DNA of 64,000 nucleotides from Ruegeria profundi (lineage in GTDB: Bacteria; Pseudomonadota; Alphaproteobacteria; Rhodobacterales; Rhodobacteraceae), in assembly GCF_001507545.1 (NCBI RefSeq), contig NZ_LQBP01000002.1:310001-374000 (forward strand), written 5' to 3'. Below are positions 1 to 7,980 of the stretch, one piece after another. The position numbers and the translations under genes are program-made. Numbering within the stretch: position 1 is the first letter of the stretch; every line of letters starts with the position of its first letter. The notes under the pieces were generated by a model, which was not told the DNA's origin, did not search any database, and saw only the letters and a program-made list of their open reading frames with translations.

Positions 1-1
1 C

Positions 2-85
2 TGGGTTTGCGGTACTCCTTACGTCGTTCGCGCGATTGACAACCTCAGGCGTGCACGCGAAGACTGGCAACGGGGCATTGAATGA
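2..85 (+). CDS. C-terminal end of a probable ABC transporter binding protein (partial)
   Basis: An open frame enters from the left edge and ends at a TGA that overlaps the ATG of the next gene (ATGA). Only 27 residues are visible, ending ...WQRGIE. Just before a BtuC-type permease and a BtuD-type ATPase, the expected partner is the periplasmic corrinoid-binding protein (BtuF-like). The function is inferred from position only; the visible tail carries no diagnostic motif. Confidence 0.5.
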   Translation, partial: WVCGTPYVVRAIDNLRRAREDWQRGIE

Positions 86-1065
86 CGCGCCTTATGATCG
101 TTCTGCTGTCCTGCGGAGTTGGGCTGTTTCTGTTATCTCTGACCATCGGTCCGGCGGGTATCCCCGCCAGGGACAGTCTGGCTGCTTTGTTCTCCGCAGA
201 TTACGGGCCGCTGACGCTGGTGATGCGCGAAATTCGTCTGCCGCGCGCCATTTTGGCGATTTTTATTGGCGCAGGGCTGGGCCTTGCAGGGGCCGCGATG
301 CAGGGTTATCTGCGCAACCCGCTGGCCGAACCCGGGTTACTGGGTGTTTCCGGGTCTGCGGCCTTGGGGGCTGTGCTGGCGATTTACACCGGTCTGGCCG
401 CAAGCAATGTACTGGCCCTTCCTTTTGCCGCTCTTGCCGGAGCTGTTATTGGCGTCACACTAATCATGATCCTTGCGGGGCCGCGCGGTGGGTCTTTGAC
501 GCTGATCCTTGCCGGGATCGCGATCTCTGCCCTAGCCGGCGCGCTGACCTCGCTGGCGCTGAATCTCTCGCCCAATCCCTTTGCGGCCAATGAAATCGTG
601 TTCTGGATGATGGGATCTTTGTCAGATCGGTCGATGGTGCATGTCTGGCTGGCGCTGCCCTTTTTCCTCGTCGGTGCAATTATGATTGCTGTAACGGCCC
701 GAGGGTTGGATGCGCTGACGTTGGGCGAAGAAGCAGCCGAAACGCTTGGCATCAACCTGTCCCGTCTGCGTATCCTGTTGGTGCTGGGAACGGCAAGTAT
801 CGTAGGGGGAGGAACGGCCGTTGCCGGAGCGATAGGATTTGTCGGCCTTGTGGTCCCACACATCTTACGGCCAATGGTCGGCGCCAGCCCGTCCAGATTG
901 CTTTTGGCTTCAGCGCTTGGTGGCGCCGTCATGCTGCAACTGGCTGATATCGCGGTGCGGATTATCCTGCCCGACCGTGATCTTAAACTGGGTGTTGTTA
1001 CCGCCCTTGTAGGTGCGCCACTCTTCCTGCACCTGATCTACAAGACGCGGAGAGACATGCTATGA
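82..1065 (+). CDS. FecCD/BtuC-family ABC transporter permease
   Basis: Inner-membrane permease of the iron-siderophore/vitamin B12 family, 327 aa, the normal length. It is hydrophobic throughout with about ten predicted membrane segments. It carries the family signature GFVGLVVPHILR near residue 255, the loop that contacts the ATPase, and an Arg/Pro-containing GYLRNPLAEP segment near residue 75. The ATG overlaps the stop of the preceding gene, and its own stop overlaps the ATG of the ATPase gene (ATGA), so translation is coupled. The downstream cbiZ makes cobinamide or other corrinoids the most likely substrate; ferric siderophore or heme is the alternative. Confidence 0.9.
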   Translation: MTRLMIVLLSCGVGLFLLSLTIGPAGIPARDSLAALFSADYGPLTLVMREIRLPRAILAIFIGAGLGLAGAAMQGYLRNPLAEPGLLGVSGSAALGAVLAIYTGLAASNVLALPFAALAGAVIGVTLIMILAGPRGGSLTLILAGIAISALAGALTSLALNLSPNPFAANEIVFWMMGSLSDRSMVHVWLALPFFLVGAIMIAVTARGLDALTLGEEAAETLGINLSRLRILLVLGTASIVGGGTAVAGAIGFVGLVVPHILRPMVGASPSRLLLASALGGAVMLQLADIAVRIILPDRDLKLGVVTALVGAPLFLHLIYKTRRDML

Positions 1066-1820
1066 CCGCCTTTGAACTGCGCGATCTGGGCGTCACCCTG
1101 CGAAACCGAGAGGTGTTTCGCAGGGTCAGCCTTACGATTTCTGCTGGTGAGATGGTGGGGCTAATCGGCCCCAACGGGGCAGGCAAAACCAGCCTGATGC
1201 GGGCGGCCCTGGGGTTGATACCGCATTCCGGTCAAAGCTCGCTTGCGAACCTGACCGCCCGTGACCGGGCCCGGACAGTCGCATGGATGCCGCAAGCGCG
1301 CGAAATCGCATGGCCGGTCACCGTTGAGCGGCTTGTTGCGCTTGGACGCCTGCCGCATCTATCACCAACAGGTGCGATACCTGAAAGGGATCAGGCTCTT
1401 ATTGACCAGGTCATCGACAGAATGGACCTGGGGGCGCTACGCCTGCGTGCTGCATCCCGCCTTTCGGGCGGTGAGCAGGCCCGTGCGCTGATCGCGCGGG
1501 CCGTGGTACAAGACACGCCCATCCTGATGGCAGATGAGCCCACCGCAGGTTTGGATCCTGCACATCAGATTTCGACCATGAAAGTGTTCCGTGATCTCGC
1601 CGATGAAGGCAGGGCTGTGCTTGTGTCCTTGCATGACCTTGGGCTTGCCGCGCGTCATTGCACGCGGCTGATCCTGTTGGCAGAGGGCGGAGTGATCGCG
1701 GACGGTCCTCCGGCGCAAGTCCTCTCAGCCAATCTGATGGCGCGCAGCTTTGGCATTTCCGTCTGGCACGAGAACACCGTCTCTGGTCCCGTGTTTCAAC
1801 CGCTTGAGGTCGTCGGGTGA
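1062..1820 (+). CDS. ABC transporter ATP-binding protein, BtuD/FecE type
   Basis: Cytoplasmic ATPase that powers the permease encoded just upstream; 252 aa, usual length. The sequence shows Walker A GPNGAGKTS near residue 37, signature LSGGEQARA near 134, Walker B ILMADEP near 154 and the switch histidine in SLHDLG near 190. It overlaps the permease gene and the following cbiZ gene by 4 bp each, so permease, ATPase and CbiZ are almost certainly made from one message. Together with cbiZ this points to corrinoid uptake. Confidence 0.9.
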   Translation: MTAFELRDLGVTLRNREVFRRVSLTISAGEMVGLIGPNGAGKTSLMRAALGLIPHSGQSSLANLTARDRARTVAWMPQAREIAWPVTVERLVALGRLPHLSPTGAIPERDQALIDQVIDRMDLGALRLRAASRLSGGEQARALIARAVVQDTPILMADEPTAGLDPAHQISTMKVFRDLADEGRAVLVSLHDLGLAARHCTRLILLAEGGVIADGPPAQVLSANLMARSFGISVWHENTVSGPVFQPLEVVG

Positions 1821-2515
1821 ACGGTCTGACATTGAACGCCCCGTGGCTGAGATTTGACCTTGGGCAGCAAATGGCAGTGCTGAGCTGGTCAGTCAACCGG
1901 CCCGGTTTTGTTCTGGCCTCACAGATTCTATGGCGTGAGGTGCGCAACGCCGATCTGCCCCAGGGAATGGATGTGCGCATGTGGTTGGCAAACGAGTTGA
2001 AGCGCCGCAACAGCGAGGATGCAGTAGCCCTGTTGACGTCACGGGCGATCAAACATTTCGAGTCGCGGACTGCCGAGGTTGGATCTGTGGTGGCGCAGGC
2101 CGTGGCCACGGTGGGCCTGTCCAATGGTGAAAGGGTCGGCCAGCGTGTCGACTACTCAAACCGTGATTGGGGCACCATCAACGTGGCCGTGCGCGTCGAT
2201 ACCGGGCTAAGCCAAACCGGTCTGATCGAATCCATGAGCATCGCCGTGCAAGCCCGGACCGCTGCCGTGATGGACGCCCATTTTAACCTGCCCACGGGGG
2301 TCGCAACTGGCACGGGTACGGATTGCGTTGCCGTTGCGGCACCGATCGGAACAGTGGACTTTGCCGGGCTTCATACAGATATTGGTGAAGCTGTCGGGCG
2401 CGCCGTCTACGATGCAGTTGCTGCCGGGATGACCGCTTGGATTTCGGAACGAAAGGAACCCACGCATGCTAGATCTGGCCTTGGTCACGCAACAGGCTCT
2501 GACTCAGGAAGATAG
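1817..2515 (+). CDS. cbiZ: Adenosylcobinamide amidohydrolase (CbiZ)
   Basis: CbiZ cuts the amide linking the corrin ring to its aminopropanol arm, turning salvaged (adenosyl)cobinamide or pseudocobalamin into adenosylcobyric acid that can re-enter B12 synthesis. The 232-aa protein matches the family by its ATVGLSNGERVG segment (near residue 94), GTINVAV, ARTAAVMDA and the glycine/threonine-rich ATGTGTDCVAVAAP near residue 160. It starts in the last codons of the ATPase gene. The link to the importer is that external corrinoids are taken up and remodelled. The last ~17 codons overlap the next gene, whose start has its own ribosome site. Confidence 0.88.
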   Translation: MNGLTLNAPWLRFDLGQQMAVLSWSVNRPGFVLASQILWREVRNADLPQGMDVRMWLANELKRRNSEDAVALLTSRAIKHFESRTAEVGSVVAQAVATVGLSNGERVGQRVDYSNRDWGTINVAVRVDTGLSQTGLIESMSIAVQARTAAVMDAHFNLPTGVATGTGTDCVAVAAPIGTVDFAGLHTDIGEAVGRAVYDAVAAGMTAWISERKEPTHARSGLGHATGSDSGR

Positions 2516-3467
2516 CGGCTGGAATATGGGGTCTTTCGGTGCCATTGCCGAGTTCCATCATGTCGACGACGATCCCTCCCCCGGGGATACGAAAGAGCAT
2601 GTGCAATTCACGTCACGTGGCGGTATCCGTTTGGATAGCTTGGAAAATGTCGTTCCCGTTGCCTATGAAACCCTAAGCCCGAAACCGCATCGCTGGACCC
2701 AGGCTGTCTCATTGTGTTTGCCACAGGAAATGGCGGCCATGAACCAGCGGGAGGTGCTGACGGAACTGGGGCCGGACGCGGACGCGATCCGCGTCGAGGA
2801 TCGCCAAGGCATCCTGTTCGACATGGGTCTGAACCAGTTCCAGGTGGATTTCTGTGTCCGCACTTTGGATGGCGACCTTTTGAAGATCCTGCGGGAAAAC
2901 GCAGGAAGGTCGCTGTTCGAGGTTGGCAACCCTGCGATGCCTGCGATCCTCGCCGCCCACCCGCATCGCGTCGCGCTGACACGGATTGGGCGCGTAGAAG
3001 TCTATCAAATGATCGGAGGTCCGGACACGGGCGGCAAATCGCCCGAGGGACCGCACACCCATGTCCTGCCCAAACTGCTGCGGGCAGGACGCACGCATTC
3101 TGCCAATACACCGATTCCAGCCGGGCTGACGCCATGCGGAGCGTTGCACCCCGAGAATCCTGTGATCGGACGATTGGGCGAGGATAAACCTTTCAACCGG
3201 GCCGCCTTTGACGCATTTCAAAAGCTGCTGAACGCCTGGGCACCCGAAGATTACATTACCGCCAAGCAAGACGCGTGGCGCCTGTTGGAGCAGGGTGTGC
3301 CCGCCGCTGAAGCGTCCGAGCCAACCACACGCGTTGGCCGTGCGGGATGGCGTAACGGCATTCGACAGTGGCGTCTGTTGCACGGCAACAGCCCTCTGCT
3401 GGATGACTGGGCATCGGCCTTTGATCGCGAAGCCGCGCTGACAGAACCGGAAAACCCCGGCCATTAG
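2466..3467 (+). CDS. Conserved protein of unknown function
   Basis: 333 aa, soluble, no signal peptide or membrane segment. I do not recognise the family. The middle has His/Pro-rich stretches (EGPHTHVLPKLL) and a GALHPENPVIG segment; the C-terminal third is Trp/Arg-rich. The start lies inside cbiZ and is supported by AAAGGA at 2452-2457, 8 nt before the ATG. Its coupling to corrinoid uptake and salvage suggests a role in that process or co-regulation by B12, but nothing in the sequence shows a reaction. It ends convergently 90 bp from the next minus-strand gene. Confidence 0.75.
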   Translation: MLDLALVTQQALTQEDSGWNMGSFGAIAEFHHVDDDPSPGDTKEHVQFTSRGGIRLDSLENVVPVAYETLSPKPHRWTQAVSLCLPQEMAAMNQREVLTELGPDADAIRVEDRQGILFDMGLNQFQVDFCVRTLDGDLLKILRENAGRSLFEVGNPAMPAILAAHPHRVALTRIGRVEVYQMIGGPDTGGKSPEGPHTHVLPKLLRAGRTHSANTPIPAGLTPCGALHPENPVIGRLGEDKPFNRAAFDAFQKLLNAWAPEDYITAKQDAWRLLEQGVPAAEASEPTTRVGRAGWRNGIRQWRLLHGNSPLLDDWASAFDREAALTEPENPGH

Positions 3468-3557
3468 AAAACGGCAGTCAAGCGCGATAATCCAACGAAA
3501 CCGTGTTTGGTCGAAAGTGCCGGGTCATTGGAGGGACGCGTATAAGCCGGGCTAAAC

Positions 3558-4640
3558 CTAAGCTTTTCCCAAATATGTCCAGGTAGGACCGGCAGTTTCA
3601 CCTGATCCGTCTGGCAACGGTATGCGCATGAGTTTTTGTGCCAGCGATTTCATGATGTACATCGTCGGCACCAAGTCACGCAAAGCGCTCTTGTCCGTGT
3701 TGAAAGCAGTCTCCAAGCCGTCAAGCAAACCGGTCCAGGCGGTATTGAACTCCGCAGAAATTGCCGCAACTTCCGGTGCGCGCGCATAATTGCCTTCGCA
3801 CGGATCATCCTGCATCGGAGAGACTGCGCTCCAATCGACAATCAGATCACCGCCTGTCGGAGGTTCATCTACCGCGTCATCGGGATGGTAATATCGACTG
3901 TGGAGAATTTCGTTGAACTTAAAATAATGCGCGACGTCTTCTCGGCCTTCGGGTCCCGGAATGATGTCTTTGTCCCCTGCCCTGTGGCCCAAATCAGCAC
4001 CTTCACCTTCTTCCATGATTTCCGTGATCGCGCGCATCGCAGAATTGCGGCGTTGTTTCGGGGTGCCGACCACTTCGATCACCTCACCCCCTGCCCCGAA
4101 ATAATCGTCGTTTGAGATTTGCCGCTTTTCATCACCGATGAAGATCGCGTCATTGCCGAACGTGTCACAGGCATTTTCAAGCTCTTGCTTGATGTAGGTG
4201 TAGAACCCTCCGATCGTGTGATAATCGCCTTTTTTGGCTGGGCCTGTATCTTTTGGAGCCGTCTCGATCAGGCGAAAGCTTTTGACCTGCTGAGGGGTAA
4301 ACCGGCGCAGGTGTACCTCTGGCCCGCGACCGTCCAACAGTTTCGTTGGATAGGTCGGCAACTGGTCCGGGTCGTTCAGCTTTGGATGACCTCCGATGCT
4401 ATTCAGGACATTTGCCACCAGCACCATGTGCAACATTTCTTCGACCATGACCTGGCGGATCACCTCGATGGGTTCGGCATTCACTATGGTAGGCTCAGAC
4501 CGGTCGTATTGCCCCTGCTCCAAAATCGAATAACAGGCCGTCGCATAGGGCGGTATTGTGGAAAGTTCGAGTATCAGCGCTTTTTGAAGCAGACCACAGA
4601 GTTTTCCCCGCGTTTTCTCAAGCGTGTCGTTTGAAGTCAT
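3558..4640 (-). CDS. Ferritin-like (VioB/iminophenylpyruvate dimer synthase-type) protein
   Basis: 360-aa four-helix-bundle protein. Helix 1 has LILELSTIPPYATACYSI near residue 23 and helix 2 has VMVEEMLHMVLVANVLNSIGG near residue 70. The Glu and E-x-x-H residues are those of the ferritin-like domain in VioB and related proteins that bind a diiron or similar centre. The C-terminal half carries an HSRYYHPDD segment. It may couple an oxidation to a metal centre; the substrate is unknown. Its start overlaps the stop of the GMC flavoprotein gene (4 bp), and the gene is last in a minus-strand operon with that oxidoreductase, its small subunit and an acetoacetate-decarboxylase-like gene. Confidence 0.75.
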   Translation of the reverse strand: MTSNDTLEKTRGKLCGLLQKALILELSTIPPYATACYSILEQGQYDRSEPTIVNAEPIEVIRQVMVEEMLHMVLVANVLNSIGGHPKLNDPDQLPTYPTKLLDGRGPEVHLRRFTPQQVKSFRLIETAPKDTGPAKKGDYHTIGGFYTYIKQELENACDTFGNDAIFIGDEKRQISNDDYFGAGGEVIEVVGTPKQRRNSAMRAITEIMEEGEGADLGHRAGDKDIIPGPEGREDVAHYFKFNEILHSRYYHPDDAVDEPPTGGDLIVDWSAVSPMQDDPCEGNYARAPEVAAISAEFNTAWTGLLDGLETAFNTDKSALRDLVPTMYIMKSLAQKLMRIPLPDGSGETAGPTWTYLGKA

Positions 4641-6541
4641 TTCGCACCCCCTTCCCGAACGGCCGCAGTAATGGCCCTGGCGGCTCTGTAAACCATGGCT
4701 GACAGAGTCAGTGTCGGGTTTGACGTGGCGATCGTGGGCATTGAACCTGCGCCGACCAGCCAGAGATTATCGTGATCCCAAGACCGCATCTGATCGTTGG
4801 TCACCGAATTGGACTTGTGGGTGCCGATCCGGTGCGTACCGACCAGATGACCTGCCCCGAAAAAGGTGTAGCCTTTGCCTTCGTAGGTAAAGTATCCCGC
4901 ATCCGACGGCGAATAAGCCGTGTGGTTTTTGATGCCCAACCTCTGGAATATCCGCACGCAGGCCTCATAGGCCGCAGCCAGCCCGGCGCGCGAATAATCG
5001 TCCAGATCATAGCTGATCACTGGGCGGTATTCGCCCATGGGCGTGCGATAAGCCGGGTCGATTGTGATGCGGTTTGTAGACCGGGGCAGTTGCTCGACCA
5101 GTGTTCCAAGGCGTACCTGTCTTTGGACGTCGTGATACAGCTTGTCACGCAGGGCACTGCCGTACAGGTTTTCCTGTTCAACCAGCCGCGCAACGTCTGA
5201 ATTTGGCGACCCGGCGGCAAAGTTCCAGCCCCAGTTGCCGATCTCCAGCCGAAATGCTGCCGTTTTGTCGCGAAAACCCCCATCGCGGAAATTCGCATAG
5301 CTAGATGTCGATCCCGGCCCGCGAAACGGCCCTACGGGTTCGGGGGCCGCGCCCCATGTCATCATATAGGGGTGGTCCATAAGGTTGCGCCCCAACTCGT
5401 CACTGCTTTTACAGATCCCGGACGCCAGAGCGAGCGTGACGTTTTCGACAGCACCGCCCGCAAGGACATAGTGCTTGCCCCTCGCGCGGCGTAATTCGTA
5501 CTGCGGAACACCGGGGAACGGATATTTCTTGTATGTGATACCGGAGACCCGTCCGTTTTCATCCAGTTCAACCTTTGACGCGATCGCCTGCGTGATGGTC
5601 TCCATCAGGCTCTTGCCGATGTGATTTGCATCTTCCAGGGTCTTCATCGCGTTGTATTTGGCCTGAATTGGGCAGATTGGAATGCAGCTAGAATTCCCCT
5701 CGCACCGCTGACCCATATAGGCGAACGGACCGGTCGCGCCGCGCGGTTGAAACTGCTTTCGAACTTCATCACCAACCGGAATGCCCTGGCCATTCTTCGG
5801 GCTGCGCGGTGTTGAGTTGCGACCCTGCGGCGTACGTGAAACCTTTAGGTGAACGGTATCGCTTGCATCCTCGCCAACCTCAATCGCCATGCCATCGGCT
5901 CGGGCAAAGAACTCGTCTACATAAGATGAAGGGATCGAATGCATCGGATAATCATAATCCTTTGCAAAATAGTCATTGCTGTCCTTCGGACCCGAAGTCT
6001 TGATCCCAAGTGCCTTGGGGGTCTGTTCAACGGCATCGGCAGAGACTCCGATCTCCCACTCGGCGCGCTCGTAGTCTTTCTTCAGGTCGTCGTATTTGAA
6101 GGGCCAGTCGACCCCCAGCCCAAACCGGCTTTGCATTTCAAAATCGGCGGGCATCATCCGAAGACTCGTGCCCAGCCAATGCAACGACGTGCCGCCATAG
6201 GCCATCAGGTAATTGCTGCCGAACGGCAAAGGGCCACGTTGCACGAAATAGCCGTTGGTGTCGGGCTCTGTCCCGCGAACTGCGGTGATGTCCAGAACCG
6301 AAGGCGACGGCAGGGTAGGCAGGTTCGGATAGGGTGAATTCGGCGTTTTTGCCAAAGACAGATAATACTGATCCAGATAAGACCTGTAGGTTTCCCATGT
6401 CTTGCCATGATCCTCTCCGGCTTCGAGGATCAGAACGGAGTGACCCTCGGACACAAGCTCTTTCGCCAGGATACCACCGGCAAACCCTGCGCCCACGATC
6501 ACTACATCATAGCATCTTTCGTCGTCAGGAATTGCGGTCAT
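4637..6541 (-). CDS. GMC-family FAD oxidoreductase (sugar/gluconate dehydrogenase large-subunit type)
   Basis: 634-aa flavoprotein. An N-terminal dinucleotide fold VVIVGAGFAGG is near residue 11, and the C-terminal GMC part GHLVGTHRIG...NLWLVGAGSMPT...NPTLT carries the conserved His/Asn region near residues 560-610. A Cys-rich stretch CEGNSSCIPICPI near 275 resembles that in membrane-bound sugar and gluconate dehydrogenase large subunits. A longer frame reaches 6706, but the ATG at 6541 is chosen because AGAGAGGGC lies just upstream and the FAD fold starts 10 residues later; the extension is low-complexity and lies inside the neighbouring gene. It overlaps the small-subunit gene by 17 bp. Substrate unknown; no electron-accepting cytochrome is encoded nearby. 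Confidence 0.85.
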   Translation of the reverse strand: MTAIPDDERCYDVVIVGAGFAGGILAKELVSEGHSVLILEAGEDHGKTWETYRSYLDQYYLSLAKTPNSPYPNLPTLPSPSVLDITAVRGTEPDTNGYFVQRGPLPFGSNYLMAYGGTSLHWLGTSLRMMPADFEMQSRFGLGVDWPFKYDDLKKDYERAEWEIGVSADAVEQTPKALGIKTSGPKDSNDYFAKDYDYPMHSIPSSYVDEFFARADGMAIEVGEDASDTVHLKVSRTPQGRNSTPRSPKNGQGIPVGDEVRKQFQPRGATGPFAYMGQRCEGNSSCIPICPIQAKYNAMKTLEDANHIGKSLMETITQAIASKVELDENGRVSGITYKKYPFPGVPQYELRRARGKHYVLAGGAVENVTLALASGICKSSDELGRNLMDHPYMMTWGAAPEPVGPFRGPGSTSSYANFRDGGFRDKTAAFRLEIGNWGWNFAAGSPNSDVARLVEQENLYGSALRDKLYHDVQRQVRLGTLVEQLPRSTNRITIDPAYRTPMGEYRPVISYDLDDYSRAGLAAAYEACVRIFQRLGIKNHTAYSPSDAGYFTYEGKGYTFFGAGHLVGTHRIGTHKSNSVTNDQMRSWDHDNLWLVGAGSMPTIATSNPTLTLSAMVYRAARAITAAVREGGAK

Positions 6542-7013
6542 CGGCCTGCCCTCTCTGTTTGGGGGGCTCAAGGCTCCACGCTCCAAATCCCTGTTGCTTG
6601 GCCCCCTGCGGATGTGCGCCGATGGCGTCCCAGACCAAACCTTCTTTGTACGCCCTGGTTGAGATGATCTTGACCACGTCAAAGCGCGAGGCTCCGTAGT
6701 TTTCACGCCATTCCTGCGGTAGCGGCACCCATTGCCCGGTATACCAAAGCTGGATCAGTGACCGGGCCACCGGACCAAGACATCTGTCAGGCAAGTAAGA
6801 CTCGCGGATGATCTTGTCGTCGTCTTTTTTGCCCAGCCTCGGTGCAGGGGACAGAAACTTTTTCAGAATGTCCTCGGGCAAAACCTGCTGCACATGATGC
6901 CAGTATTCTGCCGCGCAGCCAGTCGCCTGCAACTCGGCAGCGTTGTACCCGGTCAGTGCGGCGCTGACAGTCAGAAAGGCATCGTAGGCGATGGTATCGT
7001 CATGCGTGGTCAT
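6525..7013 (-). CDS. Small subunit of an FAD-dependent sugar dehydrogenase (FAD-SLDH-like)
   Basis: 162 aa. It resembles the small subunit of sorbitol/fructose dehydrogenases: an N-terminal FLTVSAALTGY segment, a central SYLPDRCLGPVARSL stretch and an IQLWYTGQWVPLP motif near residue 86, ending in a region of SARAYKEGLVWD type. Unlike classical members it shows no twin-arginine signal at the N terminus, so export would have to occur by another route, or the complex is cytoplasmic. It overlaps the GMC subunit gene and the upstream decarboxylase-like gene by 14-17 bp, supporting an obligate complex. Confidence 0.72.
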   Translation of the reverse strand: MTTHDDTIAYDAFLTVSAALTGYNAAELQATGCAAEYWHHVQQVLPEDILKKFLSPAPRLGKKDDDKIIRESYLPDRCLGPVARSLIQLWYTGQWVPLPQEWRENYGASRFDVVKIISTRAYKEGLVWDAIGAHPQGAKQQGFGAWSLEPPKQRGQADDRNS

Positions 7014-7938
7014 GGCGGTCCCCGTCTATTGCGTCGACGTAAAAGCCTCGGGGTTCAAAACACGCCGGTGGGCTTTCAAAAACCTGCACGGCAACCGGCG
7101 TCTTGTCTGTAAACAACCTGTGCATGTCGCGGGTCATCGGAAAATCATTCCTGCCCAGCTTCAGCTTGAACGATTTCGCGATTTTCTTGCCTTCCTTTGT
7201 CGTCAGCATTGCAGTTTCAAACAGGCCTGCGATGGTCCATCTTGTCCAAACCGTGCGGCCAAGCCCGGTCGCAAATTCCGGGATCGGAGTGCAATTCGTC
7301 AGGGTCCATTGATCGCCTGACAGTTTGCCCAGATCGGCATCCAGATCGTAGACAATGGTCTGGGGATCATCAGGGTTAACCAGTTGTATCCACCAAGCCT
7401 TCGGTGAAACCGGGGGAACGCCTTTCATCTTGGCGTTCAGCGAAGGCACTTTGTAGTTAAACTGCCCAAGAAATTTCGGTTCGCCAAAGGCTTGCCGCCC
7501 CGCCTTGACCGCCATCGCATTATCGGCAGCCACGTGAACGCGCAGATGACCAATTGTCTTGGTCTGGTCCCGACCGTGCAAATATTCGGTCAAGGTCATT
7601 TTCGGGACACCCGGCACCCGGTTCGAGGGGTAGACCAGAAGATTGAATTCGACCTCGTTCACGAAACCCAATGAGTTGTCGTAATGCGCCGTATAGCGTT
7701 GGAAGTTCAGCAGAATGACAGCCTTGTAATCACCTTTCTCGTCGGGAAATTCAGCAACACAGAGGCCAGTGCCTTTGACAAACGGTTTCGCGGCTTCGAT
7801 TGAGGTGTACCAATACATCCATTGGCATTGCAGCGAAGCATAGTAGAAGGGGAAGGTATCAAACTGCTTTGGCAGCTTTGGCATGACGCCGGTAACATCG
7901 GTTTGATGACACCGATCATTCTTGGCTTTTTTTGTCAT
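7000..7938 (-). CDS. Acetoacetate decarboxylase-like protein
   Basis: 312 aa, soluble. It fits the acetoacetate decarboxylase (ADC) superfamily: a VEFNLLVYPS strand region near residue 110 and AFGEPKFLGQFNY near 150, where the Lys after Pro sits at the usual Schiff-base position. Family members decarboxylate beta-keto acids or carry out aldol/dehydration chemistry in secondary metabolism. Start is supported by AGAAGGA upstream of the ATG. First of the four tightly overlapping oxidative genes. The true substrate is unknown. Confidence 0.62.
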   Translation of the reverse strand: MTKKAKNDRCHQTDVTGVMPKLPKQFDTFPFYYASLQCQWMYWYTSIEAAKPFVKGTGLCVAEFPDEKGDYKAVILLNFQRYTAHYDNSLGFVNEVEFNLLVYPSNRVPGVPKMTLTEYLHGRDQTKTIGHLRVHVAADNAMAVKAGRQAFGEPKFLGQFNYKVPSLNAKMKGVPPVSPKAWWIQLVNPDDPQTIVYDLDADLGKLSGDQWTLTNCTPIPEFATGLGRTVWTRWTIAGLFETAMLTTKEGKKIAKSFKLKLGRNDFPMTRDMHRLFTDKTPVAVQVFESPPACFEPRGFYVDAIDGDRHDHA

Positions 7939-7980
7939 ATTGGCTGTGTCCTTCTGACTGGCTGCGACAGATTTTCGATC

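Noticed and set aside
1-85. Cobalamin riboswitch for the corrinoid operon
   Set aside because: The operon starts left of the window; no B12 box was seen in the visible part.
6542-6706. N-terminal extension of the GMC oxidoreductase
   Set aside because: Not homologous to the family and lies inside the small-subunit gene; the ATG at 6541 has a ribosome site.
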